From the NCBI RefSeq assembly GCF_004330295.1, contig NZ_SJOJ01000026.1:1-64000 (forward strand): a stretch of DNA of 64,000 nt, read 5' to 3'. Under the pieces are notes generated by a model. It saw only the letters and a list, made by a program, of their open reading frames with translations, was not told the DNA's origin and did no database searches. Positions 47,551 through 58,587 of this stretch are shown one piece after another. Every line of letters starts with the position of its first letter. Position 1 is the first letter of the stretch. The stretch comes from Rahnella victoriana. Its GTDB lineage: Bacteria > Pseudomonadota > Gammaproteobacteria > Enterobacterales > Enterobacteriaceae. A program made the position numbers and the translations under genes.

Positions 47551-49694
47551 CAATCACCGACCCCGGCACCCGCAGCCCGGACTATCACGCGCTTAACGCG
47601 ATGCTGAATCTGTTCGACGTTAACGGCCAGATCCAGTTTGATAAAGACCGCCTGGCCGCGCGCCATTACTTCCTGCAACACGTCAATCAGAACACGGTGT
47701 TCTTCCACAATCTGGCGGAAAAACTGCGTTATCTGGTGGAAGAAGGTTATTACGAAGCCGACGTGCTCAATCAGTATGAATTCGACGACATCAAGCGTCT
47801 GTTCAAACAGGCTTACGCCAAAAAATTCCGCTTCCAGACGTTTCTGGGCGCATTCAAGTATTACACCAGTTACACGCTGAAAACCTTCGACGGCAAACGC
47901 TATCTTGAGCGTTATGAAGATCGCGTGTGTATGGTGGCGATGACGCTGGCGCGCGGCGATATTCAGCTCGCCGGGCATTTTGTCGATGAGATCATCTCCG
48001 GCCGTTTCCAGCCTGCCACACCGACGTTCCTCAACTGCGGTAAAAAGCAGCGCGGCGAACTGGTGTCGTGTTTCCTGCTGCGCATTGAAGACAACATGGA
48101 ATCTATCGGTCGCTCGGTCAATTCGGCGTTGCAGCTTTCCAAACGCGGCGGCGGCGTGGCGTTTATGCTGACCAACATCCGTGAAGTGGGCGCGCCAATC
48201 AAGCGCATCGAAAACCAGTCTTCCGGCGTCATTCCGATCATGAAAATGCTGGAAGATGCTTTCTCATACGCCAATCAGCTCGGCGCACGTCAGGGCGCGG
48301 GCGCGGTGTATCTGAATGCTCATCACCCGGATATTCTGCGATTCCTTGATACCAAACGCGAAAACGCCGACGAAAAAATCCGTATCAAGACCTTGTCGCT
48401 GGGCGTGGTCATTCCGGATATCACCTTCGAACTGGCGAAGAACAACGAAGATATGTATCTGTTCTCGCCGTATCACGTCGAGAAGGTGTATGGCGTGCCG
48501 ATGTCCGAAATCAGCATCAGCGAGAAATACCGCGAGATGGTGAACGACAAACGCATTCACAAAAGCAAAATCAACGCGCGCGAATTCTTCCAGGTGCTGG
48601 CGGAAATTCAGTTCGAATCCGGCTACCCGTACATGATGTTTGAAGACACGGTCAACCGCGCCAATCCGATCAAAGGTCGCATCAATATGAGCAACCTGTG
48701 TTCGGAGATTTTGCAGGTGAATTCGCCGACGATCTACGGCGAAGACCTGTCTTATCAGGAAATCGGCAAAGACATTTCCTGTAATCTCGGCTCACTGAAT
48801 ATCGCCTCGGCGATGGATTCACCGGATTTCGGCAATACTGTCGAAATGGCGGTGCGTGCGCTGACGGCAGTGTCTGACATGAGCCATATCCGTTCGGTGC
48901 CGTCTATCGATCAGGGGAATCAGGATTCGCACGCCATCGGCCTCGGCCAGATGAATTTGCACGGTTATCTGTGTCGCGAGCGTATTTACTACGGCTCGGC
49001 AGAAGGTCTGGATTTCACCAATATCTATTTCTGCACCGTGGCTTTCCATGCGATCCGCGCATCAAATCAGATCGCTATCGAGCGCCAGCAGTCGTTTAAA
49101 GGCTTCAAAGATTCTGCCTACGCCAGCGGCCGCTATTTCGACAAATATGTCGATGACGCCTTAGCCGCGAAATGGCAGCCGAAAACCGAGCGTGTGCGTG
49201 AACTGTTTGCCGACGCCCGCATTGCCATCCCGACCACCGCAGACTGGGCGGCGCTGAAAGAGTCCGTGATGCAGCATGGCCTGTATAACCAGAATTTACA
49301 GGCGGTGCCGCCGACCGGTTCTATTTCTTACATTAATAATTCGACGTCGAGTATTCACCCGATCGTGTCCCGCGTGGAAATCCGCAAAGAAGGCAAGATT
49401 GGCCGTGTGTATTATCCGGCGGCATTTATGACCAATGACAATCTGGATTACTACCAGGATGCCTATGAAATCGGCCCGGAAAAAATCATTGATACCTACG
49501 CCGAGGCCACGCAGCACGTCGATCAGGGGCTGTCGCTGACGCTGTTCTTCCGCGATACCGCCACCACGCGCGACATCAACAAAGCGCAGATTTACGCCTG
49601 GCGCAAAGGCATCAAAACCATTTATTACATCCGTCTGCGCCAGATGGCGCTGGAAGGCACCGAAGTTCAGGGCTGCGTTTCCTGCACGCTGTAA
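47532..49694 (+). CDS. nrdE: Class Ib ribonucleotide reductase alpha subunit NrdE
   Basis: Encodes 720 residues from a TTG start, which overlaps nrdI and has GGGAG about 12 bases upstream. The next likely frames would cut the conserved [12 protein letters not shown]. NrdE reduces NDPs to dNDPs. The active-site loop has [21 protein letters not shown] (first Cys of the redox pair), [12 protein letters not shown] with the radical Cys, and the C-terminal CVSC pair that takes electrons from Nrd[19 protein letters not shown] is another RNR signature. Confidence 0.95.
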   Translation: MAATELAITDPGTRSPDYHALNAMLNLFDVNGQIQFDKDRLAARHYFLQHVNQNTVFFHNLAEKLRYLVEEGYYEADVLNQYEFDDIKRLFKQAYAKKFRFQTFLGAFKYYTSYTLKTFDGKRYLERYEDRVCMVAMTLARGDIQLAGHFVDEIISGRFQPATPTFLNCGKKQRGELVSCFLLRIEDNMESIGRSVNSALQLSKRGGGVAFMLTNIREVGAPIKRIENQSSGVIPIMKMLEDAFSYANQLGARQGAGAVYLNAHHPDILRFLDTKRENADEKIRIKTLSLGVVIPDITFELAKNNEDMYLFSPYHVEKVYGVPMSEISISEKYREMVNDKRIHKSKINAREFFQVLAEIQFESGYPYMMFEDTVNRANPIKGRINMSNLCSEILQVNSPTIYGEDLSYQEIGKDISCNLGSLNIASAMDSPDFGNTVEMAVRALTAVSDMSHIRSVPSIDQGNQDSHAIGLGQMNLHGYLCRERIYYGSAEGLDFTNIYFCTVAFHAIRASNQIAIERQQSFKGFKDSAYASGRYFDKYVDDALAAKWQPKTERVRELFADARIAIPTTADWAALKESVMQHGLYNQNLQAVPPTGSISYINNSTSSIHPIVSRVEIRKEGKIGRVYYPAAFMTNDNLDYYQDAYEIGPEKIIDTYAEATQHVDQGLSLTLFFRDTATTRDINKAQIYAWRKGIKTIYYIRLRQMALEGTEVQGCVSCTL

Positions 49695-49712
49695 CCGATT
49701 GAAAGGACTTAA

Positions 49713-50699
<987 letters not shown>

Positions 50700-50729
50700 T
50701 TCTCCTCGCGAAGAGCAAGGTTTGCTTGT

Positions 50730-50833
50730 GCTCCTTCCCCTCTCACGAGGGGAAGGTTGGGATGGGGTGTGGGTCAGCGACTCAATGGCCATTAATACCC
50801 CACCCCAACCCTCCCCTTCGCAGGGGAGGGAGC
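50730..50833. repeat. Paired inverted GC-rich intergenic repeat (copy 2)
   Basis: Left arm 50,730-50,774 and right arm 50,793-50,833 are inverted relative to each other. The right arm is base-for-base identical to 15,415-15,455. Each arm has a self-complementary core such as CCTCCCC-TTCGCA-GGGGAGG. Lies directly after nrdF, as copy 1 does after argG, so these elements may cap operons. Confidence 0.8.
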
Positions 50834-50923
50834 TAAAACCCACTTTCTGATGTTGCCGTTATTTTTCTCAGCGTTAGTATAGAAACAGTGTTTCAAAACC
50901 CTACGCTCAGAAAAGGAAACATC

Positions 50924-51964
50924 ATGCCTTATACGGCCTCCCCCTTCCGCTACGAAACCATGCAATTCCGCCGCTGCGGTCAGAGCGGTTTAAAACTCCC
51001 GGCACTTTCTCTCGGTCTCTGGCACAGCTTTGGTCATGTCAGTCAGCTGGAATCGCAACGCGCCTTACTGCAAAAAGCCTTTGATTTAGGCATCACTCAT
51101 TTCGATCTGGCGAATAACTACGGACCGCCTCCGGGTTCAGCCGAAGAGAATTTTGGCCGTTTGCTGAAGCAGGATTTCGCCCCGTATCGCGATGAACTGA
51201 TCATCTCCACCAAGGCCGGTTACGACATGTGGCCCGGCCCGTACGGTTCCGGCGGGTCGCGCAAATACCTGCTGGCCAGTCTCGATCAGAGCCTGCAACG
51301 CATGGGGCTGGATTACGTCGATATCTTCTATTCACACCGTGTGGATGAAGAAACGCCGATGGAAGAAACCGCGGCGGCGCTGGCTTACGCTGTGCAAAGT
51401 GGCAAAGCGTTGTATGTCGGGATCTCCTCTTACTCGCCGGAACGTACCGAGATCATGGCGGAGTTACTGCGTGAGATGAAAGTGCCGCTGCTGATCCACC
51501 AGCCGTCGTACAATCTGCTGAACCGCTGGGTGGATAAGAGTGGTTTGCTGGATACGCTGGACCAAAATGGCGCAGGTTGCATTGCCTTTACGCCGCTGGC
51601 GCAGGGGTTGCTGACCGGGAAGTATCTTAACGGCATCCCTGACGGCTCGCGTATGCAGGTGGAGGGGAATAAGGTGCGCGGGCTGAATGCTAAGATGCTG
51701 TCAGAGGCAAACCTGAACAGCCTGCGGTTGCTCAATGAGATGGCGCAACAGCGCGGACAGACGATGGCGCAGATGGCGCTGAGCTGGCTGCTGAAAGATG
51801 AGCGCGTGACCTCGGTGCTGATTGGTGCCAGCCGCCCTGGGCAACTGGATGAAAACGTCAGGGCGCTGGAGAATCTGCGTTTCACCGCGGAAGAACTGGC
51901 GGCAATTGATCAGCATGTGGCAGATGGAGAATTGAATCTGTGGCAGGCTTCGTCAGATAAGTAA
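50924..51964 (+). CDS. gpr: L-glyceraldehyde 3-phosphate reductase (aldo-keto reductase YghZ/Gpr)
   Basis: Encodes 346 residues from the ATG at 50,924 (AAGGAAA upstream), the same length as E. coli YghZ. AKR14-family enzyme that reduces L-glyceraldehyde 3-phosphate and methylglyoxal with NADPH. Visible elements: LSLGLWHSFGHV, FDLANNYGPPPGSAEENFGR (catalytic Asp and Tyr), ISTKAGYDMWPGPYGSGGSR (Lys) and YSHRVDEETPMEETAAAL (His). A strong terminator follows. Confidence 0.9.
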   Translation: MPYTASPFRYETMQFRRCGQSGLKLPALSLGLWHSFGHVSQLESQRALLQKAFDLGITHFDLANNYGPPPGSAEENFGRLLKQDFAPYRDELIISTKAGYDMWPGPYGSGGSRKYLLASLDQSLQRMGLDYVDIFYSHRVDEETPMEETAAALAYAVQSGKALYVGISSYSPERTEIMAELLREMKVPLLIHQPSYNLLNRWVDKSGLLDTLDQNGAGCIAFTPLAQGLLTGKYLNGIPDGSRMQVEGNKVRGLNAKMLSEANLNSLRLLNEMAQQRGQTMAQMALSWLLKDERVTSVLIGASRPGQLDENVRALENLRFTAEELAAIDQHVADGELNLWQASSDK

Positions 51965-51980
51965 AACGTGAAAACAGTCA

Positions 51981-52015
51981 GGGCGGATCCCCTCTCAGGG
52001 ATCCGCCCTTTTTTT
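51981..52015. terminator. Strong intrinsic terminator after gpr
   Basis: GGGCGGATCCC and GGGATCCGCCC form a perfect 11-bp stem around CTCTCA, followed by seven T. The T-run touches the stop codon of the convergent NlpC/P60 gene. Confidence 0.93.
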
Positions 52016-52574
52016 AGCTGATCAGTGCCAGACGTCGTGCCGTTTCGTAATGATCGATCCAGTATTGATTATCCAGTGACGAAATCGTAACGCCCTGAAT
52101 TTTCGACGCATGAATAAACTGATTGTCCCCGACATACACGCCGACATGACGATCGCCCGGCGACGTTTTGAAAAAAACTAAATCTCCCGGTTCCAGGTTA
52201 TTTTTACTCACCCTTTTGCCGTTTTTTATTTGCTGAAAGGTGGTTCTCGGCAGATGGGTTTGCAGGGAATCATTAAACAGATGCTGCATCAGCGACGAGC
52301 AGTCCACGCCTTTGTGGGTGGTGCCACCCCAGCGGTAATGGGTCCCCTTCCAGCGCGGATATTCCGCCAGCAGAGCGCTTTTAATATTTTGTGAATTGCC
52401 CGTATTGACCGCAGTCACGGTAGAACCTTTTCCATCAAAAAGTTCGCTATGGAAAAATTTGTAGGTGTCCATAGACTCAAATTCTTTTGGCATATCAAAG
52501 GCAAAGGTACTGGCGCTAAATAAACCTGGAATAAGAAGCAGTAAGGCAGAAACAAGCGATTTAATACGGAACAT
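52014..52574 (-). CDS. NlpC/P60 peptidoglycan endopeptidase
   Basis: Encodes 186 residues with a signal peptide (about 1-26, LVSALLLLIPGLFSASTFAF) and the NlpC/P60 catalytic domain: Cys92 in GVDCSSLMQHLF, His143 in DRHVGVYVG and His155 in FIHAS, with HYRWGGTTHKG before. The family cuts D-Glu-mDAP or mDAP-mDAP bonds in the cell wall (MepS/Spr, NlpC). Unlike MepS there is no lipobox cysteine, so it is likely a soluble periplasmic enzyme. Function in this location is unknown. Confidence 0.87.
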   Translation of the reverse strand: MFRIKSLVSALLLLIPGLFSASTFAFDMPKEFESMDTYKFFHSELFDGKGSTVTAVNTGNSQNIKSALLAEYPRWKGTHYRWGGTTHKGVDCSSLMQHLFNDSLQTHLPRTTFQQIKNGKRVSKNNLEPGDLVFFKTSPGDRHVGVYVGDNQFIHASKIQGVTISSLDNQYWIDHYETARRLALIS

Positions 52575-52769
52575 GCGTGGATTCTTTCATCAAAAAATAA
52601 AGCTTTTTCCTTACGTGGGAACCTGCTCACGGGGCGGGTGACTCGTCGCTGAGTGCGCAAATAATAACCAGCGAACAATAAATAATCAGGTCAAATCGAG
52701 TCCAAAATTGGACTCGGCATTTTTCCTCAGGAAAACCAACCCCTTCAGCTGAAGGGGTGGAGAAAGGCG

Positions 52770-54125
52770 TTATGCGAAGAACCTGGCGAGGACGAATAAT
52801 CCGACCGCGACGTTGATCGCGCCGCCAATGCGGGTGGCGATTTGCGCGAATGGCATCAGGGTCATGCGGTTGCCGGAGGTCAGGATCGCCACGTCGCCCG
52901 TGCCGCCCTGCCCGCTCTGACAGCAGGAGACAATCGCCACATCGATGGGATGCATGCCGATCTTCTTACCGACGTAAAAACCGGTACCGACCAGCGCCAG
53001 CACGGTGGTGACAATCACCAGCAGATTCTGCAGGGTAAAAGCGTTGATCAGTTCCTGCCACGGCGTGATCGCCACGCCCACCGCGAACAGCACCGGATAG
53101 GTCACGGCAGTGCGGAAAAATTTATACACCGCCATCGAACCATGCTGAATGGTCGGCGAAATGCCGTTAGCCAGTTTGACCAGCACCGCCGCAAACAACA
53201 TGCCGACCGGCGCAGGCAGACCGATCCATTTCTGACCGAGCATACCGACCATATACAACAGGATCGCCAGCAGCGCGCCGCAGGCCAGCGCATTGACGCC
53301 CGGATTACCGTCAAACTCGTCCGTGCCGCTGCCCGACTGCCCTTTATCCGACGGCATCAGCTGGCCTTCACCGGTCAGATGCGGGAAACGTTTTCCGAGC
53401 TGATTCAGTACGCCCGCCAGCACGATGGCCGTCAGACCGCCGAGCATCACGATCGGCAGAATGCGTCCGAGCGCCACGCCCTGCTCCATATGCAAAATCG
53501 TCGCGTAGCCCATCGACAGCGGGATCGCGCCTTCACCCACACCGCCCGCCATGATCGGCAGGATCAGGAAGAAGAAGGTCTGCATCGGCGGTAAACCTAA
53601 AACAGTGCCCATCGCCATTCCGGCAATCATGCCGACCACTTCGCCGCACAGCATCGGGATGAAAATCCGCATAAACCCCTGGATCAGCACCTGACGGTTC
53701 ATGCTCATGATGCTGCCGACAATAATGCAGCAGATATAGAGGTAGAGAATGTTGGTGGATTTATAGAATTTGACTGTGGAATCCACCACCACATCCGGCA
53801 GCAGGCCGTAATGCACCATCGCTGAAGGGATAAAGGTGGCGCAGATGGCCGCCGCGCCGAGCTTTCCGACTACCGGCAGGCGCTTGCCGAACTCGCCACA
53901 GGCAAAGCCAAAGAAGGCCAGCGTGGCGACCATCACCACGATGTCGCTTGGCAACTTACCGTTCAGGCAGTCGAGCAGGATCAACACGCCCGCCAGCAGG
54001 AAGAAAGGCAGCGGAATAATCCCGATCTTGTAATGATCGAGAATGTGCCACCACTTTTGCCTGAGCGAAATGCCGGAGGTTTTTGTTTCTTTCACTGCGA
54101 TGTAGGAATCGTCGGTTGTGCTCAT
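52770..54125 (-). CDS. 2-hydroxycarboxylate (citrate/malate) sodium symporter, CCS family
   Basis: Encodes 451 residues, about 11 membrane segments. The two family re-entrant loops are GGVGEGAIPLS (about residue 190) and CCQSGQGGTGDVAIL (about 400), each with the GGxG core that forms the substrate and sodium path in CitS. The C-terminal NRMTLMPFAQIATRIGGAIN holds the family arginine that binds the substrate carboxylate. The substrate could be malate, citrate or both (compare MaeN and CimH). Divergent from a DcuS/CitA-type two-component pair, which probably controls it. Confidence 0.88.
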   Translation of the reverse strand: MSTTDDSYIAVKETKTSGISLRQKWWHILDHYKIGIIPLPFFLLAGVLILLDCLNGKLPSDIVVMVATLAFFGFACGEFGKRLPVVGKLGAAAICATFIPSAMVHYGLLPDVVVDSTVKFYKSTNILYLYICCIIVGSIMSMNRQVLIQGFMRIFIPMLCGEVVGMIAGMAMGTVLGLPPMQTFFFLILPIMAGGVGEGAIPLSMGYATILHMEQGVALGRILPIVMLGGLTAIVLAGVLNQLGKRFPHLTGEGQLMPSDKGQSGSGTDEFDGNPGVNALACGALLAILLYMVGMLGQKWIGLPAPVGMLFAAVLVKLANGISPTIQHGSMAVYKFFRTAVTYPVLFAVGVAITPWQELINAFTLQNLLVIVTTVLALVGTGFYVGKKIGMHPIDVAIVSCCQSGQGGTGDVAILTSGNRMTLMPFAQIATRIGGAINVAVGLFVLARFFA

Positions 54126-54444
54126 GACATGGCCTCTTTCTTATAAATACTTTTCTTATTGAGGGTCTGAGCATAAGAAAACAGCCGGTCAGCCGGATGT
54201 GAGGTTGTTCAAATTAAAACCGCAGGGATAAAGGTTGTTATGGTGTTTATGGAGTTAATGCACCTTGTTTTATAAGGATTATCAGATTAGTAGTAAAAGC
54301 CGCTATTAACCCTGTTATTACTGTGAGAATTCATCGTTATTTTTATTGCCTGTTCACAACTCTGTCTTTGTCCGATTACCGCCCTCATTTCGCCGTGATA
54401 CGCTTATTCAATGTGTGTCTTTGATTCGTGTTGCAGCAGGTCGT
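54126..54444. other. Divergent control region of symporter and sensor kinase
   Basis: 319 bp, AT-rich, with the promoters of both the symporter and the two-component system. Several short TTGTT/AACAA and TTAATA motifs are present, but no clear dyad or promoter was identified. Confidence 0.45.
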
Positions 54445-56097
54445 ATGAAATTCAGATTACCTTTTCAGGTAAAACTCTTTTTGTCTCTGGTGGTATTTTC
54501 CTGCCTGTTGCTGGTGCTGCTGGGCGCTATTTTGTTTCACATCATCGACCGTCAGTTGCATCACGATCTCGGGCAACGCGCCCGCGTTCAGGCCAGTGAG
54601 ATCGCGCTGATGCCGGGGCTGGCGCAGAAAGTGCAGGCGCGTGATATTCCCGGCATCGCGAAACTTATCCAGCCCTTACGCGATAAAAGCGATGCCAGTT
54701 ATATCGTGATCGGCGATACCCGCGAGCTGCATCTTTATCATTCAGAATCGCCGGAGCGCATCGATCTGCCGATGATTGGCGGTGATAACGCGCAAGTGCT
54801 GGCCGGTAAAACCATTATTTCCGTGCGGCAGGGCGGTATCGGGGTGTCATTACGCAGTAAGGCGCCGATCCTGGATGACAATAACCGGGTGATCGGGATT
54901 GTTTCCGTCGGTTACCTCACCTCTTATATCGACAATATTAATGGTCACCGTCTGGCGCAGGCCGGGTTATACGGCTTGCTGCTGTTATTACTGCTGTTTA
55001 TTTTTTCGTGGATATTTACCCGCAACGTCAAAAAACAGATGTTCTGGCTGGAGCCAAAAGCTATCGCCCTGCTGGTGCGCCAGCAAAAAGCCTTACTGGA
55101 AGCCATGTATGAAGGCGTATTCGCGATTGATGCCGGAAAGCAGCTGATTTTGATTAACCGGGCCGCGCGCGAGTTACTTGATATCCGCCAGCCCGAAAAC
55201 GAACTGCTGGGTAAACCCCTGGCGGAAGTGCTGCACACGCCGCCCGCGTTCTTTACTCAAAGTGGCATCAGTGACAACAACAGCCAGCATGATCAGATTA
55301 CCGTGCTCAATCAGCGGCAGGTGATCGTCAACCGCGTGCCGATTGAGCTGGAACCCGGCGCGGAAAGCGGCTGGGTATTCAGTTTCCGCGATAAAAACGA
55401 CATCAATACCCTGAGCAGCCAGCTAAGTCAGGTGAAACGCTACGCGGATAATCTGCGCATCATGCGTCACGAGCAACTGAACTGGACCGCCACGCTGGCC
55501 GGTTTGCTGCAAATGCAGCGTTACGACGACGCCATGCATTACATTCAGGCGCAGTCCGAAGGCGCGCAGGCAGTGCTGGATTTCGTCTCCGCCCGTTTTA
55601 CCTCACCGGCGCTGTGTGGCCTGTTGCTGGGGAAATACGTCAGTGCGCGGGAAAAAGGCGTGGAGCTGCGTTTCGATCCCGCCTGTCAGTTGATCCGCAT
55701 TCCGGCGGCCATCAGCGAAACCGAGCTGATGTCGGTGATCGGTAATCTGCTTGATAACGCCACGGACGCCACGCTCAATGCCCTGACGCCCTCTTCTCCG
55801 GTGGAACTGTATATTTCAGACCGCAATAACGAACTGCTGATAGAAGTGGCGGATCAGGGCAGCGGCGTGGATGACGCCCTGAAGCCGCGGTTGTTCGAAC
55901 AGGGCGTCACCACCAAGCCGTCAGACGACCATCAGGCCACCGGCGCGGAACATGGTATCGGGCTGTATCTGGTGGCGGGTTACGTCCGTCAGGCCGGTGG
56001 CAGCATCGAAATCTCAGACAATACGCCGCAAGGTACGATATTTTCCGTCTTTATCCCGTATCCGGCGGATGCGTCAACAGGAATGAAACATGAATAA
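54445..56097 (+). CDS. Sensor histidine kinase, DcuS/CitA family
   Basis: Encodes 550 residues from the ATG at 54,445 (MKFRLPFQVKLFLSLVVFSC); the frame extends upstream to 54,346 but with no membrane or family likeness. TM1 about 8-32, periplasmic PAS-like sensor domain about 35-170 (SYIVIGDTRELHLYHSESPE), TM2 about 175-195, then cytoplasmic PAS (YEGVFAIDAGKQLILINRAA). The phospho-acceptor His342 lies in MRHEQLNWTATLAGLLQMQ, and the ATPase boxes are NLLDNATDAT (N), DQGSGVDD (G1) and GIGLYLVAGYV (G2). Likely senses citrate or C4-dicarboxylates. Confidence 0.9.
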   Translation: MKFRLPFQVKLFLSLVVFSCLLLVLLGAILFHIIDRQLHHDLGQRARVQASEIALMPGLAQKVQARDIPGIAKLIQPLRDKSDASYIVIGDTRELHLYHSESPERIDLPMIGGDNAQVLAGKTIISVRQGGIGVSLRSKAPILDDNNRVIGIVSVGYLTSYIDNINGHRLAQAGLYGLLLLLLLFIFSWIFTRNVKKQMFWLEPKAIALLVRQQKALLEAMYEGVFAIDAGKQLILINRAARELLDIRQPENELLGKPLAEVLHTPPAFFTQSGISDNNSQHDQITVLNQRQVIVNRVPIELEPGAESGWVFSFRDKNDINTLSSQLSQVKRYADNLRIMRHEQLNWTATLAGLLQMQRYDDAMHYIQAQSEGAQAVLDFVSARFTSPALCGLLLGKYVSAREKGVELRFDPACQLIRIPAAISETELMSVIGNLLDNATDATLNALTPSSPVELYISDRNNELLIEVADQGSGVDDALKPRLFEQGVTTKPSDDHQATGAEHGIGLYLVAGYVRQAGGSIEISDNTPQGTIFSVFIPYPADASTGMKHE

Positions 56098-56803
56098 CAG
56101 CAGCGCACTCGATGTCGTGATTGTGGAAGATGAGCCGCATCTGGCCGGTCTGCACCGGGATTTTATCGAGCAAAATTTCAATCTGCGCGTGGTGGGCATC
56201 GCCGCCACGCTGGAGCAGACGCGTTCCCTGCTGCGGTTACATCAGCCGCGACTGATTTTACTGGATAATTATCTGCCGGACGGTCAGGGCGTGGATCTGA
56301 TCGACAGCCCGTTACTGAAGAGCTTCGATTGCTCGGTGATTTTTATTACGGCGGCCAGTGATATGCAAACCTGCAGTCAGGCCATGCGCAGCGGCGCGTT
56401 CGATTACATCATCAAGCCGGTGTCATTCCATCGTCTGCGCAGTTCGCTCGAACGCTTTATGCAACTGGTGCAAACCCTGCGCAGTGTCAAAGTGGTCGAT
56501 CAGCGGGCGCTGGATAAACTGTTTAATCTGCCCGCCACCGATACGCCGTCAGCCCCTTCCGCCAAAGGCATCGAGCCGAATACGCTGGAACTGGTTCAGC
56601 GCGCTTTCACCGCAAAACCTGACGTCAGCTGGTCCGTGGAGCAGGTGGTGGAAGAAGTGGGGATCAGCAAAACCACCGGCCGCCGGTATCTGGAATATTG
56701 CGTGGAAATTGGCTTTATCGCCGTGGAGATGCAGTACGGAAATATCGGCCATCCGAGGCGTCTTTATCGCAAAATAGCAGACGGAGAAAAATCCGCATCC
56801 TGA
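56090..56803 (+). CDS. Response regulator, DcuR/CitB family
   Basis: Encodes 237 residues, overlapping the kinase gene by 8 bp. Receiver domain with acidic pocket Glu13-Asp14, phospho-acceptor Asp59 (LLDNYLPDGQG), and conserved Thr and Lys (VIFITAAS, DYIIKPVSFHRLRSSLERFM). The C-terminal DNA-binding part (about 150-230: VQRAFTAKPDVSWSVEQVVE then VGISKTTGRRYLEYCVEIGF) is the CitT/CitB type helix-turn-helix. Should activate the divergent symporter gene. Confidence 0.9.
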   Translation: MNNSSALDVVIVEDEPHLAGLHRDFIEQNFNLRVVGIAATLEQTRSLLRLHQPRLILLDNYLPDGQGVDLIDSPLLKSFDCSVIFITAASDMQTCSQAMRSGAFDYIIKPVSFHRLRSSLERFMQLVQTLRSVKVVDQRALDKLFNLPATDTPSAPSAKGIEPNTLELVQRAFTAKPDVSWSVEQVVEEVGISKTTGRRYLEYCVEIGFIAVEMQYGNIGHPRRLYRKIADGEKSAS

Positions 56804-56833
56804 GTCCGAATTATGGCGGTTTTGCGTGACGCA

Positions 56834-57000
56834 TTTCACGTCCTCTGCCGGTGTTCTCACCGGCAAATTTCCGCCCTCCCCCCTGTTTCACGTCGTTATT
56901 TCGCTGTGCATTCACCTTTCAGACAACCGGTAAATTTGCGGCTTTCACGCAATTCTGAAATCTCTATTTACACCTGTAAATCCGCATCGGGAAATTTGCA
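56834..57000. repeat. Degenerate direct repeats and a hairpin before proV
   Basis: TTTCACG occurs at 56,834, 56,886 and 56,943, each followed at variable distance by a version of CCGGTAAATTTGCGG: 56,860-56,874, 56,927-56,941 and weaker at 56,973 and 56,988. A perfect 8-bp hairpin TGCCGGTG-TTCT-CACCGGCA lies at 56,846-56,865. No gene is seen. It could be a terminator for the upstream operon, repeated operator sites or the remains of a duplication. Confidence 0.5.
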
Positions 57001-57040
57001 TTATCTCCCGATGGATCACGCAATTATCCCGTTCTAAATC

Positions 57041-57390
57041 CCCACAAAATCACAAGTTATTAAATCATTTAAAATCAACATCTTAGTTATATATTTGACA
57101 AAGATATGCAGCCGTAAATTAGGCGATAAGCGAAAATGTGAATAGCGGATAATTTGTCATTAATTGTCAGCACATTCTTACCGAAATTAAACAGTGCAAA
57201 TACAGATAAATACGCCACCAGAAACACAATCACGAATATCCTCCGGAAACATTGAGACTTGTCTCAGAATGTCGATGTGTTAGGGTATATGCCGTTCACT
57301 ATTTTGTTACAGGCAAAATCTTATACGGTCCAACACAAAAACTAGACATCGAGCCGATACGGCTATTTATATCCAAGGAATGCACATTGC
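57041..57390. other. AT-rich upstream region of proVWX
   Basis: The 350 bp before proV are AT-rich (around the TTAGTTATATATTTGACA stretch at 57,083-57,100) and hold the conserved proU promoter. In E. coli, AT-rich curved DNA around this promoter is bound by H-NS to silence proU at low osmolarity; the same is inferred here. Confidence 0.5.
57259..57286 (+). promoter_or_regulatory. proU P2-like osmotic promoter
   Basis: TTGTCT (57,259-57,264), 16 bases, TAGGGT (57,281-57,286). The stretch from TTGTCTCAGA to GTTAGGGTA closely matches E. coli proU P2 (TTGCCTCAGA...GTTAGGGTA), including the unusual -10. This promoter is induced by high osmolarity. Confidence 0.75.
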
Positions 57391-58587
57391 ATGGCAATTA
57401 AAATCGAAGTAAAGAATCTTTATAAGGTATTTGGCGAAAACCCGGATCGCGCTTTCAAGATGATTGACGCAGGCAAGGGTAAAGAAGAAATTTTTGAGAA
57501 AACCGGTCTTTCACTTGGCGTTAAGAATGCCAGTCTGGCCATTGAAGAAGGCGAGATCTTCGTCATCATGGGGTTATCCGGTTCCGGTAAATCCACCATG
57601 GTACGCCTTCTCAATCGTCTGATAGAGCCCACCCGTGGCGAAGTCCTGATCGACGGCGAAGACATCGCCAAAATCTCAGAAGCAAAATTGCGCCAGGTGC
57701 GCCGCAGTAAAATCAGTATGGTGTTTCAGTCCTTTGCGCTGATGCCACACCTGACCGTGTTGAACAACACCGCGTTTGGTATGGAACTCGCCGGTGTGCC
57801 GGTGGAGGAGCGCAATGCCAAAGCGATTGACGCGCTGCGTCAGGTCGGACTGGAAAACTATGCCAACTCCTATCCTGATGAATTGTCCGGCGGGATGCGC
57901 CAGCGTGTCGGTTTAGCCCGCGCCATGGCCAACAACCCTGACATTCTGCTGATGGATGAAGCCTTCTCAGCGCTCGACCCGTTGATCCGTACCGAAATGC
58001 AGGATGAGCTGGTGAAGCTTCAGGCTCAGCATCAGCGCACCATCGTGTTTATTTCCCATGATCTGGACGAAGCCATGCGTATCGGCGACCGCATCGCCAT
58101 TATGCAGGGCGGCGAAGTGGTGCAGGTCGGCACACCGGAAGACATTCTGAACAATCCGGCCAACGACTATGTGCGCACCTTCTTCCGTGGCGTCGATATC
58201 AGTCAGGTCTTCAGCGCCAAAGACATTGCCCGCCGTCGTGGCGCGCTAATTCGTAAAACCCCCGGTTTTGGTCCCCGTGCCGCCCTCAAGCTGCTGGAAG
58301 ACGAAGACCGCGAATATGGTTATGTGCTTGAACGTGGACAGAAATTCATCGGCGTGGTGTCGATCGAGTCGCTGAAAACCGCGCTGAAAGCCAATCAGCC
58401 GCTGGAAAGCGCCCTGCTGGAATCTCCGGCACCGGTGCAGGCAGACATGCCGCTCAGCGAACTGATTTCTCATGTCGCTGCCGCGCCTTGCGCTGTGCCG
58501 GTGATCAATGAGGACAACAACTATATCGGCATTATTTCCAAGGCCATGCTGCTTCAGGCTCTGGATAAAGAAGGGGGTAACGAATGA
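57391..58587 (+). CDS. proV: Glycine betaine/L-proline ABC transporter ATP-binding subunit ProV
   Basis: Encodes 398 residues. ABC ATPase with Walker [10 protein letters not shown] (61-69), Q-loop in [11 protein letters not shown], signature [16 protein letters not shown], Walker [13 protein letters not shown] and H-loop [10 protein letters not shown]. The C-terminal part (about 285-395) has two CBS domains that sense ionic strength in this family. It drives uptake of osmoprotectants with ProW and ProX. The upstream region holds a proU-like promoter. Overlaps proW by 4 bp. Confidence 0.95.
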   Translation: MAIKIEVKNLYKVFGENPDRAFKMIDAGKGKEEIFEKTGLSLGVKNASLAIEEGEIFVIMGLSGSGKSTMVRLLNRLIEPTRGEVLIDGEDIAKISEAKLRQVRRSKISMVFQSFALMPHLTVLNNTAFGMELAGVPVEERNAKAIDALRQVGLENYANSYPDELSGGMRQRVGLARAMANNPDILLMDEAFSALDPLIRTEMQDELVKLQAQHQRTIVFISHDLDEAMRIGDRIAIMQGGEVVQVGTPEDILNNPANDYVRTFFRGVDISQVFSAKDIARRRGALIRKTPGFGPRAALKLLEDEDREYGYVLERGQKFIGVVSIESLKTALKANQPLESALLESPAPVQADMPLSELISHVAAAPCAVPVINEDNNYIGIISKAMLLQALDKEGGNE

